Part shown: positions 23,730 to 31,467 of the stretch, piece after piece
How positions within the stretch are numbered: the first letter of the stretch is position 1
Layout: each line of letters opens with the position of its first letter
Assembly (NCBI RefSeq): GCF_900105535.1
Contig: NZ_LT629779.1
Location: forward strand, 3,720,001-3,784,000
Direction: 5' to 3'
DNA: 64,000 bases
From: Pseudarthrobacter equi
Lineage (GTDB): Bacteria; Actinomycetota; Actinomycetes; Actinomycetales; Micrococcaceae
The notes under the pieces: model-generated
What the model was told of the DNA's origin: nothing
Database searches by the model: none
What the model saw: only the letters and a program-made list of their open reading frames with translations
Position numbers and translations under genes: made by a program

Positions 23730-24953
23730 TCAGCCGGCGAGCGCCAGCAGCACTCCCCCGGCCGCGCCCACCAGCACCACTGCCCAAGGCGGCGCCTTCC
23801 ACGCGATGAGCAGCACGAAGCAAACCAGGCCCAGGCCGAACGGGCCCGGCCCGGTGATGGCAGTGGTGAACAGCGGGTTGTACAGGGCCGCGGCCAGGAT
23901 GCCCACCACGGCGGCATTGGCGCCCCGCATCAGGGCCTGGGCCCCGGGCCGGGAACGCCATGAGTTCCAGAAGGGCAGCACTCCGGCGAGCAGCAGGAAC
24001 CCGGGCAGGAAAATGCCGGCGAGCGCGACGGCGGCACCAGCCACGCCGCCCGGACCGTAGCCGGACGCCGTGCCCAGGTAGGCCGCGAAAGTGAACAGGG
24101 GCCCCGGCACCGCCTGCGCGGCGCCGTAACCTGCCAGGAACTGCTGGTTAGTCACCCAGCCCGGGTCCACCACGCCGGCCTGGAGCAGGGGCAGCACCAC
24201 ATGGCCGCCGCCGAACACCAGCGCCCCGGCCCGGTAGAACGCCTCAAACAGGGTGATACCGGCCGAGCCCGTGGCCAGCGCCAGCACCGGCAGGCCCAGC
24301 AGCAGAAGCGCGAACAGTGCCAGGCAGATGATGCCCGCAGTCCGGCTGACGGGGAAGCGCATTTGGCCGGTCAGGTCGGTTGTGCCCCGCCGGCAGACCA
24401 GCAGCCCGGCGAGCGCGCCGAACAGGATGGCCGCGATCTGGCCGACGGAACCGGCCAGCAGGGTGGCGGACAGGGCCGCGACGACGGCGATCGCCGCCCG
24501 TTCCCGGTCCGGGGTGAGTGCCCTGGCCATGCCCCACACGGCCTGGGCCACGATGGCCACCGCCACGATCTTCAGCCCGGTGAGGATCCCGGACCCCACA
24601 GCACCCTGGAACAGCGCGGCTCCCAGGGCGAAGGCGACCAACAGGGCCGCGGACGGGAGGGTGAAGGCGAGGAACGCGGCCAGCGCGCCGAGGGGGCCGG
24701 CGCGGTGCAGCCCCATGCCGAAGCCCACCTGGCTGGAGGCGGGTCCGGGCAGGAACTGGCACAGTGCCACCAGGTCCCCGTATTCCTGCTCGTCCACCCA
24801 CTTGCGCCGCCGGACCAGTTCGTCCCGGAAATAGCCCAGGTGCGCGATGGGGCCGCCGAACGAGGTGACACCCAGTTTGAGGAAGACCCGGAAGACCTCC
24901 CAGGCCGAGCCGCGGGCCGTGGTTGACGCCCCGCCTGATGCCTCGCCGGTCAT
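23730..24953 (-). CDS. chrA: ChrA-family chromate/anion transporter
   Basis: 407 residues, the length of the two-domain (long) ChrA type. Two homologous CHR halves are visible. The first has FLKLGVTSFGGPIAHLGYF and LCQFLPGPASSQVGFGMG. The second has FYRAGALVFGGGHVVLPLL and GAAQAVPGPLFTFAAYLG. The conserved FGGP/FGGGH and PGP motifs mark both halves. It likely exports chromate, but sulphate or other oxyanion transport cannot be excluded. It is divergent from arsC-trxB. Confidence 0.9.
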   Translation of the reverse strand: MTGEASGGASTTARGSAWEVFRVFLKLGVTSFGGPIAHLGYFRDELVRRRKWVDEQEYGDLVALCQFLPGPASSQVGFGMGLHRAGPLGALAAFLAFTLPSAALLVAFALGAALFQGAVGSGILTGLKIVAVAIVAQAVWGMARALTPDRERAAIAVVAALSATLLAGSVGQIAAILFGALAGLLVCRRGTTDLTGQMRFPVSRTAGIICLALFALLLLGLPVLALATGSAGITLFEAFYRAGALVFGGGHVVLPLLQAGVVDPGWVTNQQFLAGYGAAQAVPGPLFTFAAYLGTASGYGPGGVAGAAVALAGIFLPGFLLLAGVLPFWNSWRSRPGAQALMRGANAAVVGILAAALYNPLFTTAITGPGPFGLGLVCFVLLIAWKAPPWAVVLVGAAGGVLLALAG

Positions 24954-25099
24954 GGGGCTGCCACGGGGAGCTGCGGTGGGGTCATGGGCCCATTATGCAG
25001 CGGATTGACAGGGGCCGATGACCATTGCTCCACTGGTAGGGCGCACGCCACGCCGCCTGAAACGCAGGCAGCCTGCCGGCCTGCATTCAAGGAGCACCG

Positions 25100-25534
25100 T
25101 TGACCGCCGACCCCGCCGCGAAACCGTCCGTCCTGTTCGTATGTGTCCACAACGCCGGCCGTTCCCAGATGGCAGCGGCATTCCTGTCCTCCCTGGCCAA
25201 GGGAGCCATCGAGGTCCGCTCCGCCGGATCCCAGCCGGCGGACACCGTGAACCCGGCCGCCGTCGAGGCCATGGCAGAGGTGGGCATCGACATGTCCGCC
25301 GAGGTCCCCAAGATCCTCACCACGGAGGCCGTCCGGAAATCCGACGTGGTGGTCACCATGGGCTGCGGCGACGAATGCCCCTACTTCCCCGGCAAGCGCT
25401 ACGAGGACTGGGTGCTGGAGGATCCAGCCGGCCAGGGTGTGGATGCCGTCCGCCCCATCCGGGACCGGATCAGGACAAGGGTGGAGGCCCTCATCACCGA
25501 ACTCGTCCCCGCGCAGCACCCCGACGCCCAGTAG
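25100..25534 (+). CDS. arsC: Arsenate reductase, thioredoxin-coupled low-molecular-weight-phosphatase type
   Basis: 144 residues from a TTG start with AAGGAG 5 bases upstream. The P-loop is CVHNAGRS with C15 and R21. The two further redox cysteines are C89 and C93 in [12 protein letters not shown]. This is the set needed for the C15-C89-C93 relay of the S. aureus pI258 ArsC class, which reduces arsenate to arsenite at the expense of thioredoxin. The adjacent thioredoxin reductase gene fits. No arsenite exporter or ArsR gene adjoins it. Confidence 0.9.
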   Translation: MTADPAAKPSVLFVCVHNAGRSQMAAAFLSSLAKGAIEVRSAGSQPADTVNPAAVEAMAEVGIDMSAEVPKILTTEAVRKSDVVVTMGCGDECPYFPGKRYEDWVLEDPAGQGVDAVRPIRDRIRTRVEALITELVPAQHPDAQ

Positions 25535-25587
25535 CCGCACCCGTGACCCGCAAACACCGCAGCCCCGAACCTCCCAAGGAGAACCCC

Positions 25588-26565
25588 ATGAGCAACGAAC
25601 AGCTGATCATCATCGGCTCCGGCCCCGCGGGCTACACCGCCGCCATTTACGCCGCCCGGGCAGGCCTGGCCCCGCTGGTGCTCGCCGGTTCCGTCACCGC
25701 AGGCGGCGCGCTGATGAACACCACCGAGGTGGAAAACTTCCCCGGTTTCCCCGGCGGCATCCAGGGCCCGGAACTGATGGACGGGCTGCAGCAGCAGGCC
25801 GAGAAGTTCGGCGCCAAGGTGGTGTTCGACGACGTCACGTCCGTGGACCTGAAGGGTTCCGTCAAGCGCGTGGTCACCGGCGCCGGGGAGACCCACGAGG
25901 CACCCGCGGTCATCCTGGCCACCGGCTCGGCCTACAAGGAACTGGGCCTGCCCGAGGAAAAGAAGCTCAGCGGCCACGGGGTGTCGTGGTGCGCCACCTG
26001 CGACGGGTTCTTCTTCCGCGAACAGGACATCATCGTGGTGGGCGGCGGCGACTCCGCCATGGAGGAAGCAACTTTCCTGACCCGCTTCGGGAAGTCCGTG
26101 ACCGTCGTGGTGCGCAAGGGCGAGCTCCGTGCCTCCCGCATCATGGCGCAGCGGGCCAAGGACAACCCCAAGATCCGGTTCGAATGGAACTCGGCCATCA
26201 CCGCCATCCACGGCGACACCAAGGTCACCGGCGTCACCCTGAAGGACACTCGCTCCGGCGAGACCCGCGAACTCGGCGCCACGGGCATCTTCGTGGCGAT
26301 CGGCCACCTGCCGCGCACCGAACTGCTCACCGGCCAGGTGGACCTGGATGACGAGGGTTACATCAAGGTGGACTCCCCCACCACGTGCACCAATCTCTCC
26401 GGCGTCTTCGCGTGCGGTGACGCCGTGGACCACCGCTACCGGCAGGCCATCACCGCCGCGGGAACCGGCTGCGCCGCCGCCCTGGATGCGGAACGGTACC
26501 TGGCCGCTTTGGACGACGCCTCAAGCATCGCCACTGCCCTGGTGGAGGAACCCACGCACAGCTGA
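25588..26565 (+). CDS. trxB: Thioredoxin reductase
   Basis: 325 residues. FAD-binding GSGPAG at 10-15, redox CATC at 135-138, NADPH-binding [10 protein letters not shown], and the C-terminal FAD motif [19 protein letters not shown]. It would reduce thioredoxin in the cytosol with NADPH. The ATG follows AAGGAG and lies 53 bases after the arsC stop, so it probably supplies electrons for ArsC. The frame is open back to 25018 under arsC, which is not coding. The main housekeeping trxB may lie elsewhere. Confidence 0.92.
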   Translation: MSNEQLIIIGSGPAGYTAAIYAARAGLAPLVLAGSVTAGGALMNTTEVENFPGFPGGIQGPELMDGLQQQAEKFGAKVVFDDVTSVDLKGSVKRVVTGAGETHEAPAVILATGSAYKELGLPEEKKLSGHGVSWCATCDGFFFREQDIIVVGGGDSAMEEATFLTRFGKSVTVVVRKGELRASRIMAQRAKDNPKIRFEWNSAITAIHGDTKVTGVTLKDTRSGETRELGATGIFVAIGHLPRTELLTGQVDLDDEGYIKVDSPTTCTNLSGVFACGDAVDHRYRQAITAAGTGCAAALDAERYLAALDDASSIATALVEEPTHS

Positions 26566-26714
26566 CGCCGCCCCGGGTGAGCCCGGAAAGTGGTTCCGGG
26601 AAAGCCTTGCCGCCCACGGACTTATAAGTACACTTAGTATATTCATCCAATGGGCTTGGGAGAGGCTGCTGCTTCCTCCCCGGGGAGGGCTCCCAGCACA
26701 AAGGCGGCAACCCC

Positions 26715-26939
26715 ATGTCCGGCAATCCCAAAACTCCGCTGTCCGCCAATGAGGAAGTGGCGCTCCTGGACCTCCAGCTGCAGGCGCTGGAAATCATCGA
26801 GGAAATCATGAGCGGCACAGATCCCGCGGAAGCCGGCGCCCGCGCCTCCCTCAGCCTGTTCGTGGACCGCAATCCGGGCCAGCCGCAGCGTGCACTGCTG
26901 CTCCACATGCTGAGCATCCGGCGCACCAACCCCAACTGA
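26715..26939 (+). CDS. Small helical protein, unknown function
   Basis: 74 residues, probably two or three helices (VALLDLQLQALEIIEEIMSG, ARASLSLFVDRNP). I recognise no family. It is preceded by an A/T-rich stretch with the repeat TAAGT-AC-ACTTA (about 26622-26633) that may hold its promoter. The short spacing to the next small gene suggests co-expression. Confidence 0.5.
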   Translation: MSGNPKTPLSANEEVALLDLQLQALEIIEEIMSGTDPAEAGARASLSLFVDRNPGQPQRALLLHMLSIRRTNPN

Positions 26940-27027
26940 CACAGGAATAACACCCTGCGGAAACACTCCTGCAACCTCGCCACGGCAAGCTGGGCTTACG
27001 GGGACACAACCAGCAGGAGGCACCAGC

Positions 27028-27261
27028 ATGGACGCACAGGGAGTCAGTACCGCTCAGCTCCGCATTGGAGACAACATCGAGGCGTGGCACCGGGGCAAGC
27101 TGTTCCACAGCGGCCGGGTGACCGGGGTGGTGCCCGCGCTGGAACTGTTCTGGATCCTGGACGCACGGACCGGCGCACGCAAACTGCTGGACCCTGAGGC
27201 CCTCGAGATCCGGCACCTGGAAGTACCGGCGGAACCTTTGCTGGGACTCTCCCCGGCCTAG
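27028..27261 (+). CDS. Small beta-rich protein, unknown function
   Basis: 77 residues with the look of a small barrel: LRIGDNIEAWHRGKLFHSG, VTGVVPALELFWILDARTG, then a C-terminal LEIRHLEV. This pattern resembles small SH3/Tudor-like folds, but no family is certain. The ATG is preceded by AGCAGGAGG at good distance. A strong terminator follows at 27278. Confidence 0.6.
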   Translation: MDAQGVSTAQLRIGDNIEAWHRGKLFHSGRVTGVVPALELFWILDARTGARKLLDPEALEIRHLEVPAEPLLGLSPA

Positions 27262-27277
27262 CCGGCCACAGATAAAC

Positions 27278-27313
27278 CACGACGCCGGCACACGCGTTAG
27301 TGCCGGCGTCGTG
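27278..27313. terminator. Strong hairpin terminator between convergent genes
   Basis: CACGACGCCGGCAC pairs perfectly with GTGCCGGCGTCGTG (14 bp) around an 8-base loop. It lies 16 bases after the small gene's stop and 19 bases from the nhaA stop on the other strand, so it can serve both. Confidence 0.75.
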
Positions 27314-27331
27314 CGTCCCTGAATGATCCGG

Positions 27332-28705
27332 TTAGGTGCGGTTTTGGTAGACGTCCGGGACGCCGTCGTGGTCTGAATCCACCGTCTCCAATTCCTCAGC
27401 CTGCCGGTACTGCCGGTTCCGGGTCCGGAGCACCGCGGTGGCCAGCAGCGCGGCGAGCAGGGACGCGGTGAGGATGCCCACCTTGGCGTGGTCGTCATGC
27501 AGGCTGCCCTGCCCGAAGCTCAGCTCGGCCACCAGCAGCGACACCGTGAACCCGATGCCGGCCAGCAGGGCGACGCCGAAAATGTCGATCCACCGGTAAG
27601 AATCGTCCAGCTTCGCCTTCGTGGTTTTGGTCAGGAGCCAGGTGGTGCCCAGAATGCCCACCGGCTTGCCCAGCACCAGTGCCAGGATGATGCCCAGTGA
27701 CACCGGGTCCGCGAGCGCCGACACGAATCCGTCCCACCCTCCGATGGTGACGCCCGCCGAGAAGAAGGCGAACACGGGGACGGCAATGCCTGCGGAGATG
27801 GGCCGGAACCGGTGCTCGAAGATTTCCGCGAGCCCCGGGCCGGCCTCCGGTCCGCCGCTGGCCTGCGACCGGAGCACGGGCACCGCGAAACCCAGCAGCA
27901 CGCCGGCAACCGTGGCATGGATGCCGGACGCGTGCACCAGCGCCCAGGCGGCGAAACCCAGCGGCAGCAGGATCAGCCAGGCCGCCGCCGCATGGGTGCC
28001 GAAGAACCGGCGGTACTTCTGGACCAGGAACGTGAACAGGGCCAGCGGGACCAGCGCCAGGAGCAGCGGTGCCACCTGGAGGTCGCTGGAGTAGAAGAAC
28101 GCGATGATGCTGATGGCGATCAGGTCGTCCACCACGGCCAGGGTCAGCAGGAAGATCCGCAGGGCGCTGGGCAGGTGCGATCCGATGACGGCCAGCACGG
28201 CCACGGCGAACGCGATGTCCGTGGCGGTGGGGATGGCCCAGCCGCGCAGCGTGTCCGGGTTGGCGGCATTAACGACGGCGTAGATCACCGCCGGGACCAG
28301 CACACCGCCGGCTGCGGCCAGCACCGGGACGATGGATGTGCTGATCTGGCGGAGGTCCCCGGCCACAAATTCGCGCTTGAGTTCCAGTCCCACCAGGAAG
28401 AAGAAGACCGCGAGGAGCCCGTCGGCCGCCCAGGCACCGAGGCTCAGCTCGAGGTGCAAGGGCTCGTAGCCCACGGTGATGTCCCTGAGGGCGAAGTAGC
28501 TGTCCGACGCCGGTGAGTTGGCCCAGATGAGGGCGATCACCGCGGCGGCCACCAGGAGGGCGCCGCCCACGGTTTCCTTGCGCAGGATCTCGCCAATCCG
28601 CAGGGCTTCAGCGTACGAGCCGCGGGCCAGGAACGGACGGCGGGGCTGGGGCTCGCTCTGGTGTTTGTTTTGGTGCTTGTGCGGGGGCTGCGGGGCAGAG
28701 GTCAC
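27332..28705 (-). CDS. nhaA: Na+/H+ antiporter NhaA
   Basis: 457 residues, with the family's ~11-12 membrane helices. Key regions: [21 protein letters not shown], the helix-IV assembly region [20 protein letters not shown], and the ion-binding [18 protein letters not shown] with the adjacent aspartates. It exchanges external protons for internal sodium or lithium and protects against salt and high pH. N-terminal ~25 residues are polar and histidine/glutamine-rich; the C-terminal tail has a Ca-binding-like DSDHDGVPD stretch. Start is GTG. Confidence 0.93.
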   Translation of the reverse strand: MTSAPQPPHKHQNKHQSEPQPRRPFLARGSYAEALRIGEILRKETVGGALLVAAAVIALIWANSPASDSYFALRDITVGYEPLHLELSLGAWAADGLLAVFFFLVGLELKREFVAGDLRQISTSIVPVLAAAGGVLVPAVIYAVVNAANPDTLRGWAIPTATDIAFAVAVLAVIGSHLPSALRIFLLTLAVVDDLIAISIIAFFYSSDLQVAPLLLALVPLALFTFLVQKYRRFFGTHAAAAWLILLPLGFAAWALVHASGIHATVAGVLLGFAVPVLRSQASGGPEAGPGLAEIFEHRFRPISAGIAVPVFAFFSAGVTIGGWDGFVSALADPVSLGIILALVLGKPVGILGTTWLLTKTTKAKLDDSYRWIDIFGVALLAGIGFTVSLLVAELSFGQGSLHDDHAKVGILTASLLAALLATAVLRTRNRQYRQAEELETVDSDHDGVPDVYQNRT

Positions 28706-28808
28706 GGCAGGGTCCTGACTTTGGGGGTCGACGAAACTATGCCGACCAGACTTCCCGGCGCACCTCCATCCATCTTACCGGCCGGCAACGACCCCTTCGA
28801 CGCAGGCG

Positions 28809-28836
28809 GCCCCGCGTTCCGGCTGGAATGCGGGGC
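28809..28836. other. Stem-loop in the nhaA / lipoprotein divergent gap
   Basis: GCCCCGCGTTCC pairs with GGAATGCGGGGC (one G-T wobble) around a GGCT loop. It lies about 100 bases upstream of the nhaA start and 82 bases upstream of the lipoprotein gene. It could be a leader structure of either transcript. Confidence 0.4.
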
Positions 28837-28918
28837 GGGTGCGTCCGTATGACAAGACCCGCCGGGAACAGTGCGATAGCGTCGTGGGCACGGTATTAAC
28901 GATCCTGTGGGGGAACAG

Positions 28919-29359
28919 ATGATGAAGCTCAAACCCGCGGCAACGGAGGCAGTGCTGACTGTTCCGCTGCTGCTCGGTGGCTGCGCGAGCGACGGGTATG
29001 GCATTGATGCGCTGAAAGCTCCTGCCGGACCTGAGGATACCTTCCCGAACGATGCCAACTTCCTGGAACAGGTTGATCCCACCACCCTCCGTTTCCTGGT
29101 CGAGGACGACGGCCGGAGGTTCTTTGCAGCGCAGAGTTCCGATGGCGCCCAGGCCTGCCTGGCCGTGGTCAACGTGAATCAGCAAGTCACCGATTACGCG
29201 GGATGCGCGGTGGCAGCCGGCAGTTCCAGCAACAAGATCGTGACCGTCAGCGGAACCGACAAAAGACCGGCAACCCTGGTGCCGGACTATGCCGACGCCG
29301 TCTACTTGGAGTCAGAAGGCCTGAGGCGTATCCACCAGAATGTGTACGTCGGCCCGTAG
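28919..29359 (+). CDS. Lipoprotein of unknown function, paralogue of 6336-6827
   Basis: 146 residues from ATG 28919 (GTG 28907 and ATG 28922 are alternatives; GGGGGA lies upstream). The signal peptide ends in a lipobox LLGGC, giving a lipid-anchored cysteine. The mature domain has two cysteines (QACLAVV and YAGCAVA) and the terminal LRRIHQNVYVGP, shared with the membrane-anchored protein at 6336. No known domain recognised. Weakly basic KLKP at the N-terminus. Confidence 0.75.
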   Translation: MMKLKPAATEAVLTVPLLLGGCASDGYGIDALKAPAGPEDTFPNDANFLEQVDPTTLRFLVEDDGRRFFAAQSSDGAQACLAVVNVNQQVTDYAGCAVAAGSSSNKIVTVSGTDKRPATLVPDYADAVYLESEGLRRIHQNVYVGP

Positions 29360-29364
29360 CCGGC

Positions 29365-30201
29365 CTACTTGGCCAGGAATCCGATCACCACGGTGTTCCA
29401 CTCCTCCGCGTGGCTCACGTTGCAGCCGTGCGGCGCATCCTTGATGACGTGGACCTCGCTGTCCGCCAGTGCGGCGTGCGTCCGCTGGCCGGACCCCTCG
29501 AACGGTACGGTTGCGTCGCCGTCGCCATGGATCACCAAAGCCGGCACCGTGACATCGGCGAGGTCGCCCCGGAAGTCGGTCCCGCCGAAGGCCGCCATGC
29601 AGGCCAGCACCGCATTCTTGTTGGCCTGCCCGCACATGGCACCGGCTTCCTTGCGCTGCACCTCGCTGACCTTGAGGACTCCGTCCACGGAGAAGAAGTC
29701 GCGGGTAAAGGAATCGTAGAAAGCTGTTTCGTCCTTGACGAGGTCCTCGGCCATGCCGTCAGCCTGCTCCGGGGTCAGGGGACCATCCGGGTTGTCGTCC
29801 GAGCGCATGAGGTAAGGCGTCACGGCGGAGGCAAAAACCACGCTGCGGATCCTCGACGGTCCGTACAGGCTGAGGTAGCGTGCCACCTCACCGCCGCCCA
29901 TGGAAAACCCCACGAGGGTCACGTCCGTCAGGTCCAGCTCCACCAGGACCTTCTGCAGGTCCTCGGCCAGAACATCGTAGTTGTAGCCTGCCGGGGGCTT
30001 GCTGCTGAGGCCGAACCCCCTGCGGTCATAGGTAATGGGACGGTAACCCGCCTCCTGCAGCGCCGGGATCTGTTCCTCGAAGGATTTCCCGGAGAGCGGC
30101 CATCCGTGGATGAGGACCACCGGGCGGCCCGCTCCGCCGGCATCGTCCACATGCAGATTGGTGTCCTTGAACAGCCCATGATGGGCAGTAACTTCGGTCA
30201 T
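29365..30201 (-). CDS. Alpha/beta hydrolase, non-haem haloperoxidase/esterase type
   Basis: 278 residues. HGWP at 32-35 forms the oxyanion region, the nucleophile is S100 in GFSMGGG, an acid lies in HGDGDATVP and the histidine in DAPHGCNV. These match the perhydrolase/esterase group often annotated as chloroperoxidases; most are esterases in practice. The ATG at 30201 follows GGAAGG by 6 bases. It converges closely with the lipoprotein gene (5 bases between stops). Confidence 0.88.
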   Translation of the reverse strand: MTEVTAHHGLFKDTNLHVDDAGGAGRPVVLIHGWPLSGKSFEEQIPALQEAGYRPITYDRRGFGLSSKPPAGYNYDVLAEDLQKVLVELDLTDVTLVGFSMGGGEVARYLSLYGPSRIRSVVFASAVTPYLMRSDDNPDGPLTPEQADGMAEDLVKDETAFYDSFTRDFFSVDGVLKVSEVQRKEAGAMCGQANKNAVLACMAAFGGTDFRGDLADVTVPALVIHGDGDATVPFEGSGQRTHAALADSEVHVIKDAPHGCNVSHAEEWNTVVIGFLAK

Positions 30202-30343
30202 GGCTGACCTTCCGATATGCGGTTTCCGGGCCTCGGTTGACGCCCGAACACCAGTCATTCGGCAGCATGCTGACTTCTGGATGGGTGCTGCATGCTGGGT
30301 ATCCGCTGGATGCCTGCGTGCCCGGTAGCTACTCTCCCCGGCC

Positions 30344-31168
30344 TCAGGCCGTGGGGCGGCGGCCGGGGGCCGGGCGTCCCGTGGGAGGACGGGGCGAGGG
30401 TCCGGGGACGGCGGAGCGTCCGGCAGCTACCGCGGACGGACCTGCGGCGGTCCGGCGTTCAGGTGCTGCCCGGTGGTCCCTGGCGGCCTGGTGTTCCCTG
30501 GACTTGCTCCGGTCCCCCGAAACTGCCGGCGCCCGGTCAGCTATGGCCCTGACGGCCCTGACCAGGTACTCCCGGGCGTCTTCCGAGTTGGCCAGCTGCA
30601 CCAGTTCCGCTGCCACTGCCACCAGCTTGACGTTCCGGTAGCTGCTGGTTGCCACCAGCAGCTGGAAGGCTTCATCGGAGCCAATGCCGAGCAGTCCCAT
30701 GAGGATGCCCCGCGCCTGGTCGATGACGGTGCGGGTGGACGTAGCCCCGGCCACCGCATCACGGGCGGTCTGCTCGGTCTCGCGCTGCAGGGTTGAGGTG
30801 AGGTCCACCATCACGCCCTCGATCACCGTGACCTTGCCGTCCGGGCCGATGATGCCCTCGCCGGAGGACAGCACCCGTTTGGTTTTGCCCCTGGAGTCGA
30901 TGATCCGGTGGTACATGCAGAAGTACCCGCCGGTCTCGGCAACCTGGGCCACAATGGCTTCGCAACGCGGCCGGTCCTCGGGATGCTTGTGCGCGAACAG
31001 CAGTTCCAGGGTGGGGACCACGTCGCCGCGGCGGTAGCCGTGCAGCTGGTACATCCCGTCGGACCAGGAAAGCTTCCAGCCATCCACCTCTGCCGTGTAG
31101 GTTCCGGCGACGCAGTCGTCGTCCCCCAAGGCACTCGAGTAGGTGTAAGGGCCGCGAACGTCCTTCAC
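30344..31168 (-). CDS. PAS-ANTAR RNA-binding regulator
   Basis: 274 residues from a GTG with GGAGG 7 bases upstream. A PAS fold (about 20-120, WSDGMYQLHGYRRGDVVPT through GGYFCMYHRIIDSRGK and VIEGVMVDLT) is followed by an ANTAR domain (about 130-200) with IDQARGILMGLLGIGSDEAF and a terminal NVKLVAVAAELVQLA. The last ~60 residues are a Pro/Arg/Ala-rich tail, likely disordered. Light, redox or ligand sensing through the PAS domain is possible; no cofactor residue is certain. Third ANTAR protein in 9 kb. Confidence 0.87.
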   Translation of the reverse strand: MKDVRGPYTYSSALGDDDCVAGTYTAEVDGWKLSWSDGMYQLHGYRRGDVVPTLELLFAHKHPEDRPRCEAIVAQVAETGGYFCMYHRIIDSRGKTKRVLSSGEGIIGPDGKVTVIEGVMVDLTSTLQRETEQTARDAVAGATSTRTVIDQARGILMGLLGIGSDEAFQLLVATSSYRNVKLVAVAAELVQLANSEDAREYLVRAVRAIADRAPAVSGDRSKSREHQAARDHRAAPERRTAAGPSAVAAGRSAVPGPSPRPPTGRPAPGRRPTA

Positions 31169-31309
31169 AGGGCCACCTCCATGTAGCATCCGTTCCGCCC
31201 GCACAAGCATGCTCTGCCCGTGTGGGCCTTTATACAAGTATGACGGGAGCAAGATTAAGTTGGTAGCCCGGGCTGCTAGCTCTCCCCGGTCACAAGCCGC
31301 GCCGAACTC

Positions 31310-31338
31310 TTGACGACGATACCCCCTAGGGGTATATT
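31310..31338 (+). promoter_or_regulatory. Copper promoter with CsoR-type operator
   Basis: TTGACG (31310-31315) and TATATT (31333-31338) are spaced 17 bases apart, a good sigma-70-type promoter. Between and over the -10 lies the palindrome ATACCCC-CTA-GGGGTAT (31319-31335), which matches the known CsoR/copper operator pattern. A repressor bound there would block polymerase and leave when copper binds. The regulator gene itself is not in the window. Confidence 0.8.
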
Positions 31339-31467
31339 AAAGGTGTTGTCAGTGAAGTGGTATGTCCCGGCCGGCGTTTCCAAGCGCCCCGCTTTCACAG
31401 CCGTTCAACCCCAGCGCCTGCTTGTCCACAAGGATTCTTCCTTCGCCAAGAAACGGACCTGACTCCC

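Noticed and set aside
25018-25587. Long N-terminal extension of trxB
   Set aside because: It reads through arsC in another frame; trxB has AAGGAG directly before ATG 25588.
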